A stretch of DNA of 64,000 bases from Devosia sp. 1566 (GCF_004005995.1 NZ_CP034767.1:3224001-3288000), one strand, 5' to 3'. Counted from the stretch's first letter, positions 25,006 through 35,210 are shown. Notes: generated by a model from the sequence alone, not told the origin. Translations and numbers: made by a program.

Positions 25006-25902
25006 CTAGGCGTGCGTTGCCGACAGCGACCGCAATTTCTGAGCATCCTGGCTAGGTGCGGCACCGAAGTACCTGCGGTATTCACGGCTGAACTGAGACG
25101 CGCTGTCGTAACCAACCTTGAAGCCTACGCCAGTGACGTCGTTGGGGTGGCTGGCAAGCAGGAGTCTGGCTTGCTGAAGGCGGATCTGCTTTTGAAACTG
25201 GATGGGGCTCATGGCAGTGACCGCCTGAAAGTTGCGGTAGAAGGCCGAGACGCTCATGCCAACAAAGTCGGCCACGTCTTCCACCTTGAACGACGCAGCA
25301 TGATGCTCGCGGATCCAGCGCACGGCCCGGGAGATGTGACTGAGATGGCTGTCGGCCAGTCCAAGCTGGCGTACTGCGCTGCCTTGCTCCCCCACAATCA
25401 GCCGCCAGAGGATTTCCCGCTTGATGAGCGGGGCCAGGACAGCGATGTCGCGGGGAGAGTCGAGCAGGCGCAGCAGGCGAATAACAGCATCCAGCAGAGC
25501 CTGCGGCGCATCACTGACGAGCATGCCCGATGGTGGCGGTCCAGAGCCCTCGCGCACACAATCGCGTCCCCCTTGCAGCAGCAGTTCCGCAATGGACATG
25601 GGATCAAGCTCGAACCCGAACCCAAGTGCCGGGTGGTCGGGGCCCGCATCCAGAAACTGCCCGGAAACGGGAAGGTCAACGGATGCCAGCAGGTATTGCC
25701 CTGGACGGTACTCATAGAGCCGATCACCCAGCGCCAGGTATTTGGCACCCTGCGCCACAAGCGCCATCACTGTGCCAGACATGGTTTTCTCATAAGCGGA
25801 CACATCATGGCGGGCCAACATGATCCCGGCAATTGGTGTACTCATGTCAGGCCTGGCGTGGCGATCGATGAGATCCCGAAGTTCGGTGATGTGCTCGTTC
25901 AT
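25006..25902 (-). CDS. AraC-family transcriptional regulator
   Basis: The product has 298 residues from ATG 25902, with GGGAG seven bases upstream; the frame is open to 26088, but that stretch is not protein-like. An AraC_N cupin domain (MSGTVMALVAQGAKYLALGD) is followed by two helix-turn-helix units (VEDVADFVGMSVSAFYRNFQ and GVGFKVGYDSASQFSREYRR). It shares its architecture with the regulator at 22741-23622. It lies just downstream of an SDR gene on the same strand and probably controls it. Confidence 0.9.
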   Translation of the reverse strand: MNEHITELRDLIDRHARPDMSTPIAGIMLARHDVSAYEKTMSGTVMALVAQGAKYLALGDRLYEYRPGQYLLASVDLPVSGQFLDAGPDHPALGFGFELDPMSIAELLLQGGRDCVREGSGPPPSGMLVSDAPQALLDAVIRLLRLLDSPRDIAVLAPLIKREILWRLIVGEQGSAVRQLGLADSHLSHISRAVRWIREHHAASFKVEDVADFVGMSVSAFYRNFQAVTAMSPIQFQKQIRLQQARLLLASHPNDVTGVGFKVGYDSASQFSREYRRYFGAAPSQDAQKLRSLSATHA

Positions 25903-25990
25903 GGGGCCACTCCCAAGTCGGTCAGGACTGTCTAAAGCTACTCGGGTGCTCGTCTTCATGCACCCGAGTATTCCTGCTTGAGAGCGCAGC

Positions 25991-26734
25991 TCAACTCGCG
26001 CGCGCCAGTTCCACAGCGTCAGCACCTGCGGGGAAACGAAGCTGTCCGGAAAGATCGTTGGCAGCTGCCCAAACCGCCTCGGCAACATCGCTTTCTTTGG
26101 TCGTCAGCGCCGGGTTGGCAAAGGCGACAAAGATTGGTTCGGCATAGGACTGATAGGCGGGTGGGATCAGATCCGCGATGTTCAGCTCTGAGTTGGCTCC
26201 AAAGCGCGTGGTCGGCGCATAGCCAGGCTCCACAAGCTTGGCCCGGATGTTGAATGCTGCCAGTTCATGCGCCAGCGATCCAGTAAAGCCTTCAATGGCC
26301 ATCTTGCTGGCCGTGTAGGCTGCCGCGAGCGGCATGGGCACCAGTGTCACGCTTGAGGTGACATTGACGATCACGCCGGAGTTCCGGGCGCGGAACAGCG
26401 GGATAACGGCTTGCGTCATGGCCATGACACCAAAGGTGTTGGTGTTGAACACCTTGCGGATATGGCTCATGGGCGTTGCTTCAAAGGCTCCAACCACACC
26501 GATCCCCGCATTGTTCACGAGAACATCAACGGGGCCGGCCGCCCCGAGGGCTGCCGCTATGCTTTGCTCGTCCGTGACGTCGAGGGCGATGACGCGGAGC
26601 CGCTCAGAGCCGGGCAAAACATCGTCCCTGGGCGTGCGCATCGTGGCGACGACATTCCAGCCTTTGGCGTGGAAGAAGCGAGCGGTCTCCAGTCCATAGC
26701 CCGACGAACTGCCGGTGATCATAACCGTCTTCAT
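25991..26734 (-). CDS. Short-chain dehydrogenase/reductase
   Basis: A 247-residue SDR: cofactor motif TGSSSGYG (7-14), DVLVNNAGIG, Ser in NVTSSVT and catalytic YTASK. The substrate loop (SELNIADLIPPAYQSYAEP) is typical of the many uncharacterised SDRs next to AraC regulators. It is transcribed toward the AraC gene at 25006 with an 88-base gap, probably one unit. The reaction cannot be named. Confidence 0.9.
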   Translation of the reverse strand: MKTVMITGSSSGYGLETARFFHAKGWNVVATMRTPRDDVLPGSERLRVIALDVTDEQSIAAALGAAGPVDVLVNNAGIGVVGAFEATPMSHIRKVFNTNTFGVMAMTQAVIPLFRARNSGVIVNVTSSVTLVPMPLAAAYTASKMAIEGFTGSLAHELAAFNIRAKLVEPGYAPTTRFGANSELNIADLIPPAYQSYAEPIFVAFANPALTTKESDVAEAVWAAANDLSGQLRFPAGADAVELARAS

Positions 26735-27057
26735 GGCGTATTCCTTTGATGTGGTGCGATCCCTTTGACCGCCTCGACACCATCTAAGCGCCCGCCCGCT
26801 CGCTGCGTTATCATCAAACTGCCAATCACTTGCACGATCCTATCTCAAGCGAGAGCCGAGTTGACGATTTGGACGCGACGCAGATTGCCTTGTTCAGGTC
26901 CAACGCGCGATTGGCGCCGGTCGGCGACTCGGAAGGGCTTGCATGAGGGGGTGCGCACTGGACGCTCGCAGGCGGGCGACGCCCGCAAGCGGGCGCCTGG
27001 CAGGTGAACTTCGCGACAGCGTGGGCTGTTGTCACGCCTTCATTTTCCCGCCGTCGT
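26735..27057. other. No recognisable gene
   Basis: Short plus-strand reading frames (VDDLDATQIALFRSNARLAP) look like scraps of a coding sequence but have no start or partner. It is probably decayed sequence upstream of the SDR gene and beyond the DUF4037 pseudogene. Confidence 0.35.
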
Positions 27058-27829
27058 CTAGCGCGAGGTCTCGAGCACCTTCAGCACGCCGTCGGCAAGG
27101 GCATCAACACATGCCGCGATGTCTTGCGAGGCGCGCGCCGACGGCAGCCCAAGAACCGCGTCTTCCAACCGCTTAGGCACGTGAGGGAGCCTCGCTGCGA
27201 GTTGCACAAGCCTCTTTTCGCCAGGGTGGGTGGCGCGATTGGCAGCAAAGAGAACGTCGAAGTAGCTGCCAAGAAAGGCGGCGCTGCGATGGCTAATAGC
27301 AACCGCATCACCCCGTTGTGCTGCTTTGATGACCTGCCCGCCGAAAGCTCCGAACGAGTCCCGTAACAAGGGTAGATTCTCGGCGATGATCGCCCGTGCC
27401 AGTGCCTCAGATTAGGGCTGGCGGGCGTAGGCCTGTAACGCTCCGAGCACGCCCCGTTTGTCCGGCAGCACCCTGCAGGTGGCGAGATTGTGTACGATGC
27501 AGGTCGTGTACCCGATTGACGCCTCGTGTTGGTGGAGAACCCGCGACAGGTGGGCGCGAGTATCCGCCAATGCGCGATACATCACGTCGACATGGATGCC
27601 GGTTCCCAGTTCGTCCCATTCGTCGCTGGTCTCCCAGTAGCGGTTGTCGATCTCAACGGGCGCCGTGTCGGTGTGCCAGTGCCGAGCGCGTTTCCACGCG
27701 CACCGGAACATTGGAGTAGACGTAGAGATCAATGTCCGATGCGTCGTCCGCCCAGCCACTGACGCGCGAGAGCTACTGCCTCAACTTCGGGGACACGCCA
27801 AGTTCCTCCGCAAGATCATCAATAAGCAT
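27058..27829 (-). pseudogene. DUF4037-type nucleotidyltransferase, broken
   Basis: Read on the minus strand from ATG 27829: MLIDDLAEELGVSPKLRQ, an in-frame stop, then GWADDASDIDLYVYSNVPVR (the nucleotidyltransferase GW...SDIDL motif). A frameshift near 27665 leads to RYWETSDEWDELGTGIHVDV and YTTCIVHNLATC. After QAYARQP comes a TAA (27412-27414), then the same frame resumes with LPLLRDSFGAFGG and SAAFLGSYFDVLFAANR to 27058. Two stops and one shift inactivate it. The family resembles aminoglycoside or tRNA-type nucleotidyltransferases; the substrate is unknown. Confidence 0.75.
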
Positions 27830-27858
27830 TTCCAAGCCTTCAGGATGCCAGGGTTGTA

Positions 27859-28230
27859 GTGCCTGACTACCCTGCCGGAGTGCCCGTTAACGGCTGCTTC
27901 CGTGCCAATCAAACACTTTTCGGGCCCTACAGGCTTACATTCTGCCTGGACCGACGTGGCACCTATGAGGTTCGCGGGGGTGGGCTTAACTGCTCCGGTC
28001 GAATGAACTGGAACGTCTCCGGGCGCGCCGTTTTGATGGAGCTTCAGAGGTCGTCGTGTGGGCAGAGGCGAGCCTGGGAAGCTGCGCGAATAGATTGCCG
28101 TTCCGCCGGAATATTGAGCCGGATAGCGGGTCAGCTTTTAGGCACACCAAGGCTCTCCGCCTTGCGGTGCACGTACTTTCCTAGTGTCCGTGGTGTGTCT
28201 TCTCGGACTTTCACTGCCAACCGCATCTAG
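27859..28230 (+). CDS. Hypothetical protein with cysteine-rich beta domain, possibly a fragment
   Basis: The 123-residue frame from GTG 27859 contains NGCFRANQTLFGPYRLTFCL, RRGTYEVRGGGLNCSGRMNW and LQRSSCGQRRAW. The regular spacing of Cys and aromatic residues suggests a small disulfide-bonded beta domain. It has no signal peptide, so it may be the C-terminal part of a secreted protein whose front is lost; the flanks are pseudogenes. I do not recognise the family with certainty. Confidence 0.45.
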   Translation: MPDYPAGVPVNGCFRANQTLFGPYRLTFCLDRRGTYEVRGGGLNCSGRMNWNVSGRAVLMELQRSSCGQRRAWEAARIDCRSAGILSRIAGQLLGTPRLSALRCTYFPSVRGVSSRTFTANRI

Positions 28231-28307
28231 ACTGCCGCTGTCGGTTGCGCCGGGCAATCCCGCACCCCCGTGTTTCCGCCAGCGTAGTTCAGGATTGGAG
28301 CTACAGG

Positions 28308-29390
28308 ATGTACTCTGCCTCGAGGTTGCAAACAAAAGGCCGCTCAACCGAGGAAGTCACACGCGGTACGCCCCACCACTTCGTCCTCTTCATTTCTCAA
28401 CGGACGAGGTTTTGGTGCAGCATCGATTTACGACTTGGCGGGATATGCATTCGGTAGTCGTCAACTTGAGCACTAACGCGGATGCTGGCGCATTTTCGGG
28501 ACGGCATCGAACCTGGGATCTGGGCACTATGGTGCTTCAGACGATCCAAACGGACGGCGTACAGTTCGCAAGTCTAAATGAACATGCCAGACAGGGTCCG
28601 GTGGATCATTGGGTGATCACTTTATTTCTTAAAGGCGACTGCAACATCCGACGCCGCGATACGGTTCTGAAGACCAGGCCTGGAGTTCCGCAAATCACCT
28701 CGCTGGCAACTCCGTTTCGAGGCCATATCACCCGCAGCGAAGTGTGTTTGCTCTACATCCCGCGCGATACCTGCAGAGATGCAGCTTATATGCTCGATGC
28801 CGCCTCGTTCTCCTCCCTGCAACACGGAATGGGCGGCGTATTCGCCGACTATATGCAAAGTCTCGAGCAACGCATGCCCCAAATGCAGCGCGTTGATTTG
28901 CCTGAGCTCGCCTCCTCTACTCGTTCCCTACTCTTGGCCGCAGTCGCCTCGTCGCCAAGGCGCTTGGAGGAAGTCGAGACCATGATCAATTATGTACTGA
29001 TAGAGCGAGCAAAGCGGTGCATACATGATCATCTACAGAGCCCCCCTGCTAGACGTTCGCTTTATATTGAAGGAACTGGGGATTTCTCGATCCAGACTAT
29101 ATCCACTATTTGAGGCCTCAGGCGGCGTTGTGCACTACATTCAAAAAAGACGTCTTCTTGCAGCTCACAATGCGCTAGCCAGCTCGGTGATTGGCAAACG
29201 CATTTTCGAAATTGCTGAAGCATTCTGCTTTAACGATGCGGCGGAGTTTAGTCGCGCCTTTCGGCGAGAATTCGGCTACAGCCCGTCTGATGTTCGGAAT
29301 GACCGACGCACCCCACCGGTCGGCTATCCGTGCAATCCGGACTGGAAATCCAGCGATTTGCGCTCTCTCCTGAAGCGATTGCAGGCTTAA
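28308..29390 (+). pseudogene. AraC-family regulator with frameshifts
   Basis: ATG 28308 has GGAG seven bases upstream and begins MYSASRLQTKGRSTEEV. Near 28400 the coding signal moves to another frame (STDEVLVQHRFTTWRDM) that covers the AraC_binding_2 domain up to RAKRCIHDHLQS. Around 29040 a run of six C's shifts the frame again: with five C's the chain would continue LLDVRFILKELGISRSRLYP and FCFNDAAEFSRAFRREFGYS, the two helix-turn-helix motifs, to 29390. Two shifts make it a probable pseudogene. Confidence 0.65.
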
Positions 29391-29674
29391 GAACAGCATC
29401 AGGCTCACTGCTTTTGTTGGTGCGGTATGAAGGCGAGCCCTGACCAACCTTCTTGATCGTACAACGCTTGAGGGCAGCTTTTGGGGACACGCGAACTGCC
29501 GGTGAACGGCTGAAAAGGGGTCGAGAGCCGTCAGTCGGCTTTTGGTGGCTTTGGCAAGTTAGCAGACATTTGGCACGCCGAAGTCGTTTCGCCGACCAAT
29601 CCCGGCCGAGCGGCGGGTTGGCAAGCCAGACCTTACTTCTGTATTAGCAGGTCCTTCGACGTTACGACCAGACA

Positions 29675-29701
29675 GGCGGAGGGGATTTCTGCCCCTCCGC
29701 C
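29675..29701 (-). terminator. Terminator of the GH172/ABC operon
   Basis: GGCGGAGGGG, seven-base loop, CCCCTCCGCC: a perfect 10-bp stem just beyond the stop of the binding-protein gene. No long T-run. The roughly 280 bases beyond it, to 29391, hold no gene I can support. Confidence 0.7.
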
Positions 29702-29708
29702 TTGCCGG

Positions 29709-31631
29709 TTACTGTGCCGCTGCCGGTTCCAGCTTGGCGGCGATGAACTTGAAGTTGCTCCACCACCACCATGGCCCCTCATAATAATTGTCGGCCGAAG
29801 GGTAATTGGTCCAGTAGGTCTCGTTGACCGGCACGAATTTGGACGTACCGAACAGCTCGATGCTCGGCATGCCTTGCACCAGTTCCTTGAGCATATCGGT
29901 GCTCAACCCCACGACGCGCTCGTCATTGGCCGGGACCGCCCGCAGTTCATCGATAAGGGCGCTCAGTTCCTCGTCGACATATCGGCCCTGGTTGGAAGAC
30001 GCAGGCGTGCCGTTCTCGCGGACATAATCCTTGTGCCAGCCTTCCAGCCGCACGAACAGATCGGGCGTGATCGCACAAGACGAGCCCCAATAGGAGCCAA
30101 CGTCGTAGTCGCCCGTGTTCTCGGCGGTAAAGAATGCACCCGACTGCATTTGCTGGACCTGCGTCGGGATGCCGAACTGCGTCCATTCATTGGCGACGGC
30201 AAAGGCGAGGCGCTGCGACTGCACCTCGAAATCGGCCGGAGCCAGGATGTTGATCGTCCACGGCGTGCCGTCCGGCTTGAGCCACTGCCCGCCAGTATTG
30301 GTGAAGCCGGCTTCGGTCAGCAGCTTTGTTGCCTGTTGGGGATCATGCTTCCACCACCCGACCCCGAGGAGTTCGCGCAAGGCGTCCGGATCTTCGGGAA
30401 TGCTTTCGACCCCTTCCGACCTCAGCCGTTCGCCCAGGCGCACGGCATAGTCGGGATCGAACGGCTTGTAGCCATCCTCCATGGTGAACTCGGCCAGCCA
30501 CTGCGCCATGGGCTGATGATAGGTATCCATCAGCACCGTCGTGGGTGGAATGGCGAGTGGCGAAGCCCTCAGCATGCCCGAGAACGTTGCGATGCTGGCC
30601 TGCTCGGCATTGATGGCCAGCGCCAGCGCCCAGCGCGTTTTGGGATTGTCATAGGGCGCCTTGGACGTGTTGAAGTGCATGCCCCGCTCGCATGGATCGT
30701 CGAGATTGGCATAAGGGAAATCGGTGAACCATGCCCGCACCGCCGGGTTCTGGTTGCGCAGGATGTCGAGGCTCTCGGGCGAGATGTCCGTGAGAATATC
30801 GATGTCATTGGCGGCCATCGCCAAGACCCGCCGCTCTTCCGTGCCATAAGAGCGGAACAGCACGAATTGCGGTTTGGGTTCGCCAATGATCTGGCCGATA
30901 TCGGAGTTCTGCCAATCCTCCCGCTTCTCCCAAAGGAACCAGGTGCCGTTGGGGTCATAGTCCTTGAACTTGTAGGCACTTATGGAAACCGGCGGGAAAT
31001 TGGCGAAGGTCGCCGCATCCTCGTTTTCCCAGATGTGCTTGGGCACGACGTGGAAATTGTTGCCATAGATCACCGAGCCGAGCACTACGGCAAGGCGCGC
31101 CGTTGGCTTGGTGGTCGTCACCTCGATAGTATGGTCATCCACCTTGGTCATCGAGGCGATCTGGGCCGCATAGGCGGCGCTATAAGCGAGGGCCGAGGTG
31201 TTGCGGATCATGTTGTCGGTGAAGATCACGTCATCGGCAGTGAATGGCTGGCCATCGCTCCAGGTCAGGCCCTGCCGCAAGGGAACGGTGAACACGGTGA
31301 AGTCTTCATTGGCGATCGGCATTTCGGCCGCCAGATCAGGGAACTGCGAACCCTTGGCCGTGTCGATATCGTAGAGCAAGGCGCCGGCCATCTGGTGGTA
31401 GCCATGGTTGATGGTCACGCCCTGCTGGTACATGTTCATATTGGTCGGATTGCCGACGCGGGCGTTTAGCATGTCTACCACGAGGGTCTGCTCGCGCGGG
31501 GTCCCCACATCGGTCATCTGCTGTGCCCATGCGGGCAGCGTCGTGCTGGTCAACATCGTGCCGCCAAGGGCCAAAACAAGCCCGAGGCTGAATAGGGTGG
31601 TTCTGGCGCCGGGGCGCAGGGAACTGGTCAA
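29709..31631 (-). CDS. ABC transporter substrate-binding protein (SBP_bac_5)
   Basis: The product has 640 residues if read from TTG 31631, with GGAGGAG seven bases upstream and just after the preceding gene's stop; an ATG at 31754 would lie inside that gene. The N-terminus is a signal peptide (TLFSLGLVLALGGTMLTSTT, cleavage after AWA). The body is an OppA/DppA-type binding protein (FTVFTVPLRQGLTWSDGQPF, TADDVIFTDNMI). It would capture an oligosaccharide or peptide in the periplasm. It is the last gene of a six-gene operon with a GH172 enzyme, so a sugar ligand is likelier than a peptide. Confidence 0.9.
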   Translation of the reverse strand: MTSSLRPGARTTLFSLGLVLALGGTMLTSTTLPAWAQQMTDVGTPREQTLVVDMLNARVGNPTNMNMYQQGVTINHGYHQMAGALLYDIDTAKGSQFPDLAAEMPIANEDFTVFTVPLRQGLTWSDGQPFTADDVIFTDNMIRNTSALAYSAAYAAQIASMTKVDDHTIEVTTTKPTARLAVVLGSVIYGNNFHVVPKHIWENEDAATFANFPPVSISAYKFKDYDPNGTWFLWEKREDWQNSDIGQIIGEPKPQFVLFRSYGTEERRVLAMAANDIDILTDISPESLDILRNQNPAVRAWFTDFPYANLDDPCERGMHFNTSKAPYDNPKTRWALALAINAEQASIATFSGMLRASPLAIPPTTVLMDTYHQPMAQWLAEFTMEDGYKPFDPDYAVRLGERLRSEGVESIPEDPDALRELLGVGWWKHDPQQATKLLTEAGFTNTGGQWLKPDGTPWTINILAPADFEVQSQRLAFAVANEWTQFGIPTQVQQMQSGAFFTAENTGDYDVGSYWGSSCAITPDLFVRLEGWHKDYVRENGTPASSNQGRYVDEELSALIDELRAVPANDERVVGLSTDMLKELVQGMPSIELFGTSKFVPVNETYWTNYPSADNYYEGPWWWWSNFKFIAAKLEPAAAQ

Positions 31632-31644
31632 CAAGATCTCCTCC

Positions 31645-32547
31645 TCATTTGGATGCTTGATGCGCGTTGGGGTGCACGAGTGCACCGGGCTTTCTGGTCT
31701 GCTCGGATCGATAGCGGGCATCGATGGCGGCCAGTTCGCTCCAGCGCTCATCAACGGTTGGAATGGCGGCCATCAGTTCGCGGGTATAATCCTGCGTTGG
31801 ATGGTCGAGGATGTCGGTGGGCACGCCACTTTCGACCACGCGCCCCCGGTTCATGATCGAGACCTGATCGGACAGGTAGTAGGCGGTGGACAGGTCATGG
31901 GTGATGTAGATGAACGACACACCCTGTTCTTCCACGATCTGGCGGAACAGGTTGACGATGCTCATGCGCAGTGAGGCGTCCACCATGGACACCGGCTCGT
32001 CGGCAACGATCAGCTTGGGTCGCGGAATAAGCGCGCGCGCGACGCTGATGCGCTGCAGCTCTCCGCCCGAGAACTGACGGATATACTTGCCCCGAATGCG
32101 CTCCAGAGAGAGACCCACCGAGCGAAGCGCCCGGTCGCAGATTTCGCTGGCATTCCCCCTTTCCCCGGCGATCTTGAGGTTGATGGCCGTGCGCCGCAGA
32201 TAGTCCTCGACAGGCAGGTAAGCGCTGAAGGCCTCAAAGGGGTTCTGGAAGATCGGCTGCACCAGGCGGCGGAATTCCAGGTCGTCCACCCGGTCCTGGT
32301 GTCGGCCGGTCAGGGGGCGCCCCATGAGCCGGATACTGCCCGAACTCGGCTCGACCAGCCGCAGGACCATGCGCGCCAGCGTCGTCTTGCCCGATCCCGA
32401 TTCTCCGACCACGGAGAAAACCTGGGGCGTCTCGGGCAAGCAAAACGAGACATTGTCCACCGCCGAAAAACGACTGCCCGAAAACAGGCCGCCCTTGCGA
32501 TAGACGCGGCTCACGCCCTCCACTTCCAAGATAGGGACCCCGCTCAT
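31645..32547 (-). CDS. ABC transporter ATP-binding protein (OppF-like)
   Basis: A 300-residue ATPase: Walker [10 protein letters not shown] near 50-58, signature [15 protein letters not shown], Walker [13 protein letters not shown], switch [12 protein letters not shown]. It belongs to the peptide/nickel/sugar group and pairs with the OppD-like subunit encoded just upstream, overlapping it by four bases. Both face the cytoplasm and drive import through the two permeases. Confidence 0.93.
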   Translation of the reverse strand: MSGVPILEVEGVSRVYRKGGLFSGSRFSAVDNVSFCLPETPQVFSVVGESGSGKTTLARMVLRLVEPSSGSIRLMGRPLTGRHQDRVDDLEFRRLVQPIFQNPFEAFSAYLPVEDYLRRTAINLKIAGERGNASEICDRALRSVGLSLERIRGKYIRQFSGGELQRISVARALIPRPKLIVADEPVSMVDASLRMSIVNLFRQIVEEQGVSFIYITHDLSTAYYLSDQVSIMNRGRVVESGVPTDILDHPTQDYTRELMAAIPTVDERWSELAAIDARYRSEQTRKPGALVHPNAHQASK

Positions 32548-33368
32548 GCCAGGGCTCCCACGGGGTCGGCCGATCGCCTTCCATGCAGTCGCGGCAACGA
32601 GGCAATGAGGTTCTTGGTGTAGTCATGCTGGGGATTGGCAAAGACCTGGGCCGTCGGACCCTCTTCGACAATCTTGCCCTTGTACATGATCACCAATCGG
32701 TCGGTGATCTGGTAGTGCACGCCCATGTCATGGGACACGAGCACCAGCGTATTGCGCTGGCTGCGTTGGATTTCCACCATCATCAGCAGGATCTTTTTTT
32801 GCACCACCACGTCGAGAGCCGTGGTGGGCTCGTCGGCAAGGATCAGCTTGGGGTTCACAAAGGCGGCGATCGCCACCAGCACCCGCTGCCGCATGCCCCC
32901 GGACAACTGGTGCGGATAGGCATCGAGCACGCTTTCCTCAAGGCCGAACCCGCCGAGGAAATCAACGATCCGCTGGCGCAGTGCCACGCGGCTTCCGTGC
33001 CGCTCGCGCTGGGGCAAGCCATCGATGACCTGCTTTTCGACCTTCATCAGCGGGTTGAGAACGCTCATCGAGCCTTGGGGAATATAGGTGATCTGGTCCC
33101 ACCAAAGCTTTGCGAAATCGCTCGATTGCGCCTCGACGAGTTGGCTTGTCCTTGGGTCGGTGAACTTGCCCGAAACGGTGCCGCTCTGAATCCGTAACCC
33201 GGTGGAAAAATCACCATACACTGCCCGCATCAGCGTCGACTTGCCCGACCCGGACTCCCCGGCAATACCCAGGATTTCATTGCTGTTGATGGCAAGGCTC
33301 ACCCCATCCACCGCGGTTATGAACCCGGCCGTGCCATAGCCGACGGTTACATTGTCGATGCTGATCAT
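32544..33368 (-). CDS. ABC transporter ATP-binding protein (OppD-like)
   Basis: A 274-residue ATPase: Walker A GESGSGKST near 37-45, signature LSGGMRQRVLVAIA, Walker B LILADEPTTALD, switch LVSHDMGVHYQI. It is shorter than classical OppD, as in the sugar-type branch. It overlaps its neighbours by four bases on both sides, a tight operon. Confidence 0.93.
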   Translation of the reverse strand: MISIDNVTVGYGTAGFITAVDGVSLAINSNEILGIAGESGSGKSTLMRAVYGDFSTGLRIQSGTVSGKFTDPRTSQLVEAQSSDFAKLWWDQITYIPQGSMSVLNPLMKVEKQVIDGLPQRERHGSRVALRQRIVDFLGGFGLEESVLDAYPHQLSGGMRQRVLVAIAAFVNPKLILADEPTTALDVVVQKKILLMMVEIQRSQRNTLVLVSHDMGVHYQITDRLVIMYKGKIVEEGPTAQVFANPQHDYTKNLIASLPRLHGRRSADPVGALA

Positions 33369-34204
33369 ACGCTCATCCTCCGGGCAGATGATCTCATCGA
33401 CAGGCCCGAGGACACGAGGAACAAACCGATGAACAGCAGGACGATGGACACCACCGGAGAGCCGACCCAGACATACTTGCCCGCCAGCAGCGCCTGGTAG
33501 TTGATGGCCCAGTAGATCATCGTTCCGAGCGTCGCCTGCTGCGCGCTCGACAGTCCGATCACGGCCACGGCGCTTTCCGTCGAAATGCCGACAAGGACGG
33601 TGTTGATGAAGTTGGCCGCCGACCAGCCCGCGATATAGGGGAAGATGTGGCGCATCAGGATGCGAACACTTGATTCCCCGCTGAACCAGGCGACGTTGAC
33701 GAACTCACGTTCGCGCATGGTCAGGGCCACGGCCCGGACCTGGCGCGCCGGATAGGGCCAGTTGAACAAGATCAGGATGAAGCCGATGATGGGCAGCGCC
33801 AGTTGGCCGCCGAACAACGCGGCCATCAGGATGAGGATGGGCAGGGTCGGGATGCACAGCAGCGCATCCATGAAGAACGACAACACCCGGTCGAGCCACC
33901 CGCCGGCATAGCCTGCAGCAAGGCCCAGAAACACGCCGATCAGCGTGGAGAATGCCGCAACAACAAGCCCCAGGATCAGGGAATTGCGCAAGGCATAGGT
34001 CAGGAGCCAGAACACGTCCTGCCCGAGGCTGGTCGTACCCAGCCAATGGGCGGCGCTGGGGTTCTGGTTTCGTGGCGCCGTATACCAGACCAGCGGGTCG
34101 GTCGGCGCGAACCAGGGCAGGATGCCGCCCAGCACTACGAACACCACGACAAGGAAGATGCCGAGATAAAGTCGAAACGGCGCATGGGTAAAAAAGCTGC
34201 GCAT
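33365..34204 (-). CDS. ABC transporter permease (DppC/OppC-like)
   Basis: A 279-residue inner-membrane protein with six predicted segments; the first is LYLGIFLVVVFVVLGGILPW. It has the conserved HWLGTTSLGQDVFWLLTYAL stretch and the permease EAA-type loop near REREFVNVAWFSGESSVRIL. It forms the channel with the DppB-like subunit encoded upstream. Confidence 0.92.
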   Translation of the reverse strand: MRSFFTHAPFRLYLGIFLVVVFVVLGGILPWFAPTDPLVWYTAPRNQNPSAAHWLGTTSLGQDVFWLLTYALRNSLILGLVVAAFSTLIGVFLGLAAGYAGGWLDRVLSFFMDALLCIPTLPILILMAALFGGQLALPIIGFILILFNWPYPARQVRAVALTMREREFVNVAWFSGESSVRILMRHIFPYIAGWSAANFINTVLVGISTESAVAVIGLSSAQQATLGTMIYWAINYQALLAGKYVWVGSPVVSIVLLFIGLFLVSSGLSMRSSARRMSV

Positions 34205-34208
34205 GGGT

Positions 34209-35207
34209 CTATCTGTGCCGAATTCGAGGGTCGATCAGCGGGTAGAGCAGGTCGATCACCATCGTGGCTGTCGCCACCGCAATGATGGAAAGACTGATCG
34301 TGCCCATGAGAAGGTTGAAGTCGCCCTGCAAGACGGCCGAGTAAATCAGCAGGCCCAGGCCCGGATAATCGAACAGGATCTCGGTGATGAGCGAGCCGTT
34401 GAACATCAGCCCGATCTGGAGGGCCAGAAAGGTGATCTGCGGCAATATTGCGTTGGGCAGCACGTAGCGACTCAGGATTCGGGCATCGCTGAGCCCCTTG
34501 AGGCGAGCGTAGCGGACAAACTCTTCCTCTCGCAGCGCCGTGGTCTGCGCCTTGACGCTGATCACCCACCAGCCGAACACCACGATCACGATGGACATGG
34601 CCGGCAGGAACGAATTCCAGACGATGCTAGCGATCAGGTCCCAGCTCCAGGGCGCACCCCGGATCGTGGTCGTCAGCGGGAAGATCTTCCACACATAAGA
34701 GAACAGGATTGAGAGCACGAGTGCCAGGATGTAATAGGGGATCGGGTAGAGGCAGATCGCAATCCCTTCCATCACCCGGGAGCTGTTGCTGGTTGGCCGC
34801 CAGCCCGAGAGCAGGCCGACGAAATTGCCGAGGATCCAGGCAATCAGCGTTGAGGTCAGCAACAGCCCGAAAGTCCAGGGCAAGGCGTTCCAGATCAGCT
34901 CCATCACCGGCGTCGGATACATCGAGAGCGAAGGGCCGAAATCGGCGGTGATGACGATGCGCTTGATGAACGCCCAATATTGCTCGAGCAGGGTCCCGTT
35001 GAGCCCGAACGTGTCCGAGAGCGACTGGCGCAGCATGTCTACCTGTGCCGCGTCCATATAGGCGCCCTGGGAAGCAACCTTAGCCAGCATGGCCTCCACC
35101 GGGTCGGTCGGTCCAAGCCGAGGCACAAAGAACAGCACGGTGAGCGCGAAGATGATCACCAGTGCGTACACCACGAGCCGTCCGGCGATGTAGCGAAGCA
35201 GGTTCAT
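34209..35207 (-). CDS. ABC transporter permease (DppB/OppB-like)
   Basis: A 332-residue inner-membrane protein, first segment near 10-30 (RLVVYALVIIFALTVLFFVP), then six-segment permease architecture. The EAA-type loop is LREEEFVRYARLKGLSDARI, and LITEILFDYPGLGLLIYSAV is typical of the B subunit. It sits directly after the GH172 gene with a three-base gap. Confidence 0.92.
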   Translation of the reverse strand: MNLLRYIAGRLVVYALVIIFALTVLFFVPRLGPTDPVEAMLAKVASQGAYMDAAQVDMLRQSLSDTFGLNGTLLEQYWAFIKRIVITADFGPSLSMYPTPVMELIWNALPWTFGLLLTSTLIAWILGNFVGLLSGWRPTSNSSRVMEGIAICLYPIPYYILALVLSILFSYVWKIFPLTTTIRGAPWSWDLIASIVWNSFLPAMSIVIVVFGWWVISVKAQTTALREEEFVRYARLKGLSDARILSRYVLPNAILPQITFLALQIGLMFNGSLITEILFDYPGLGLLIYSAVLQGDFNLLMGTISLSIIAVATATMVIDLLYPLIDPRIRHR

Positions 35208-35210
35208 GGG

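Noticed and set aside
29874..31469. 531-codon plus-strand ORF
   Set aside because: Antisense shadow of the substrate-binding protein gene, whose product is clearly recognised.
31632..31754. ATG 31754 as start of the substrate-binding protein
   Set aside because: It lies inside the preceding ATPase gene and puts about 40 residues before the signal peptide; TTG 31631 has an excellent ribosome-binding site.
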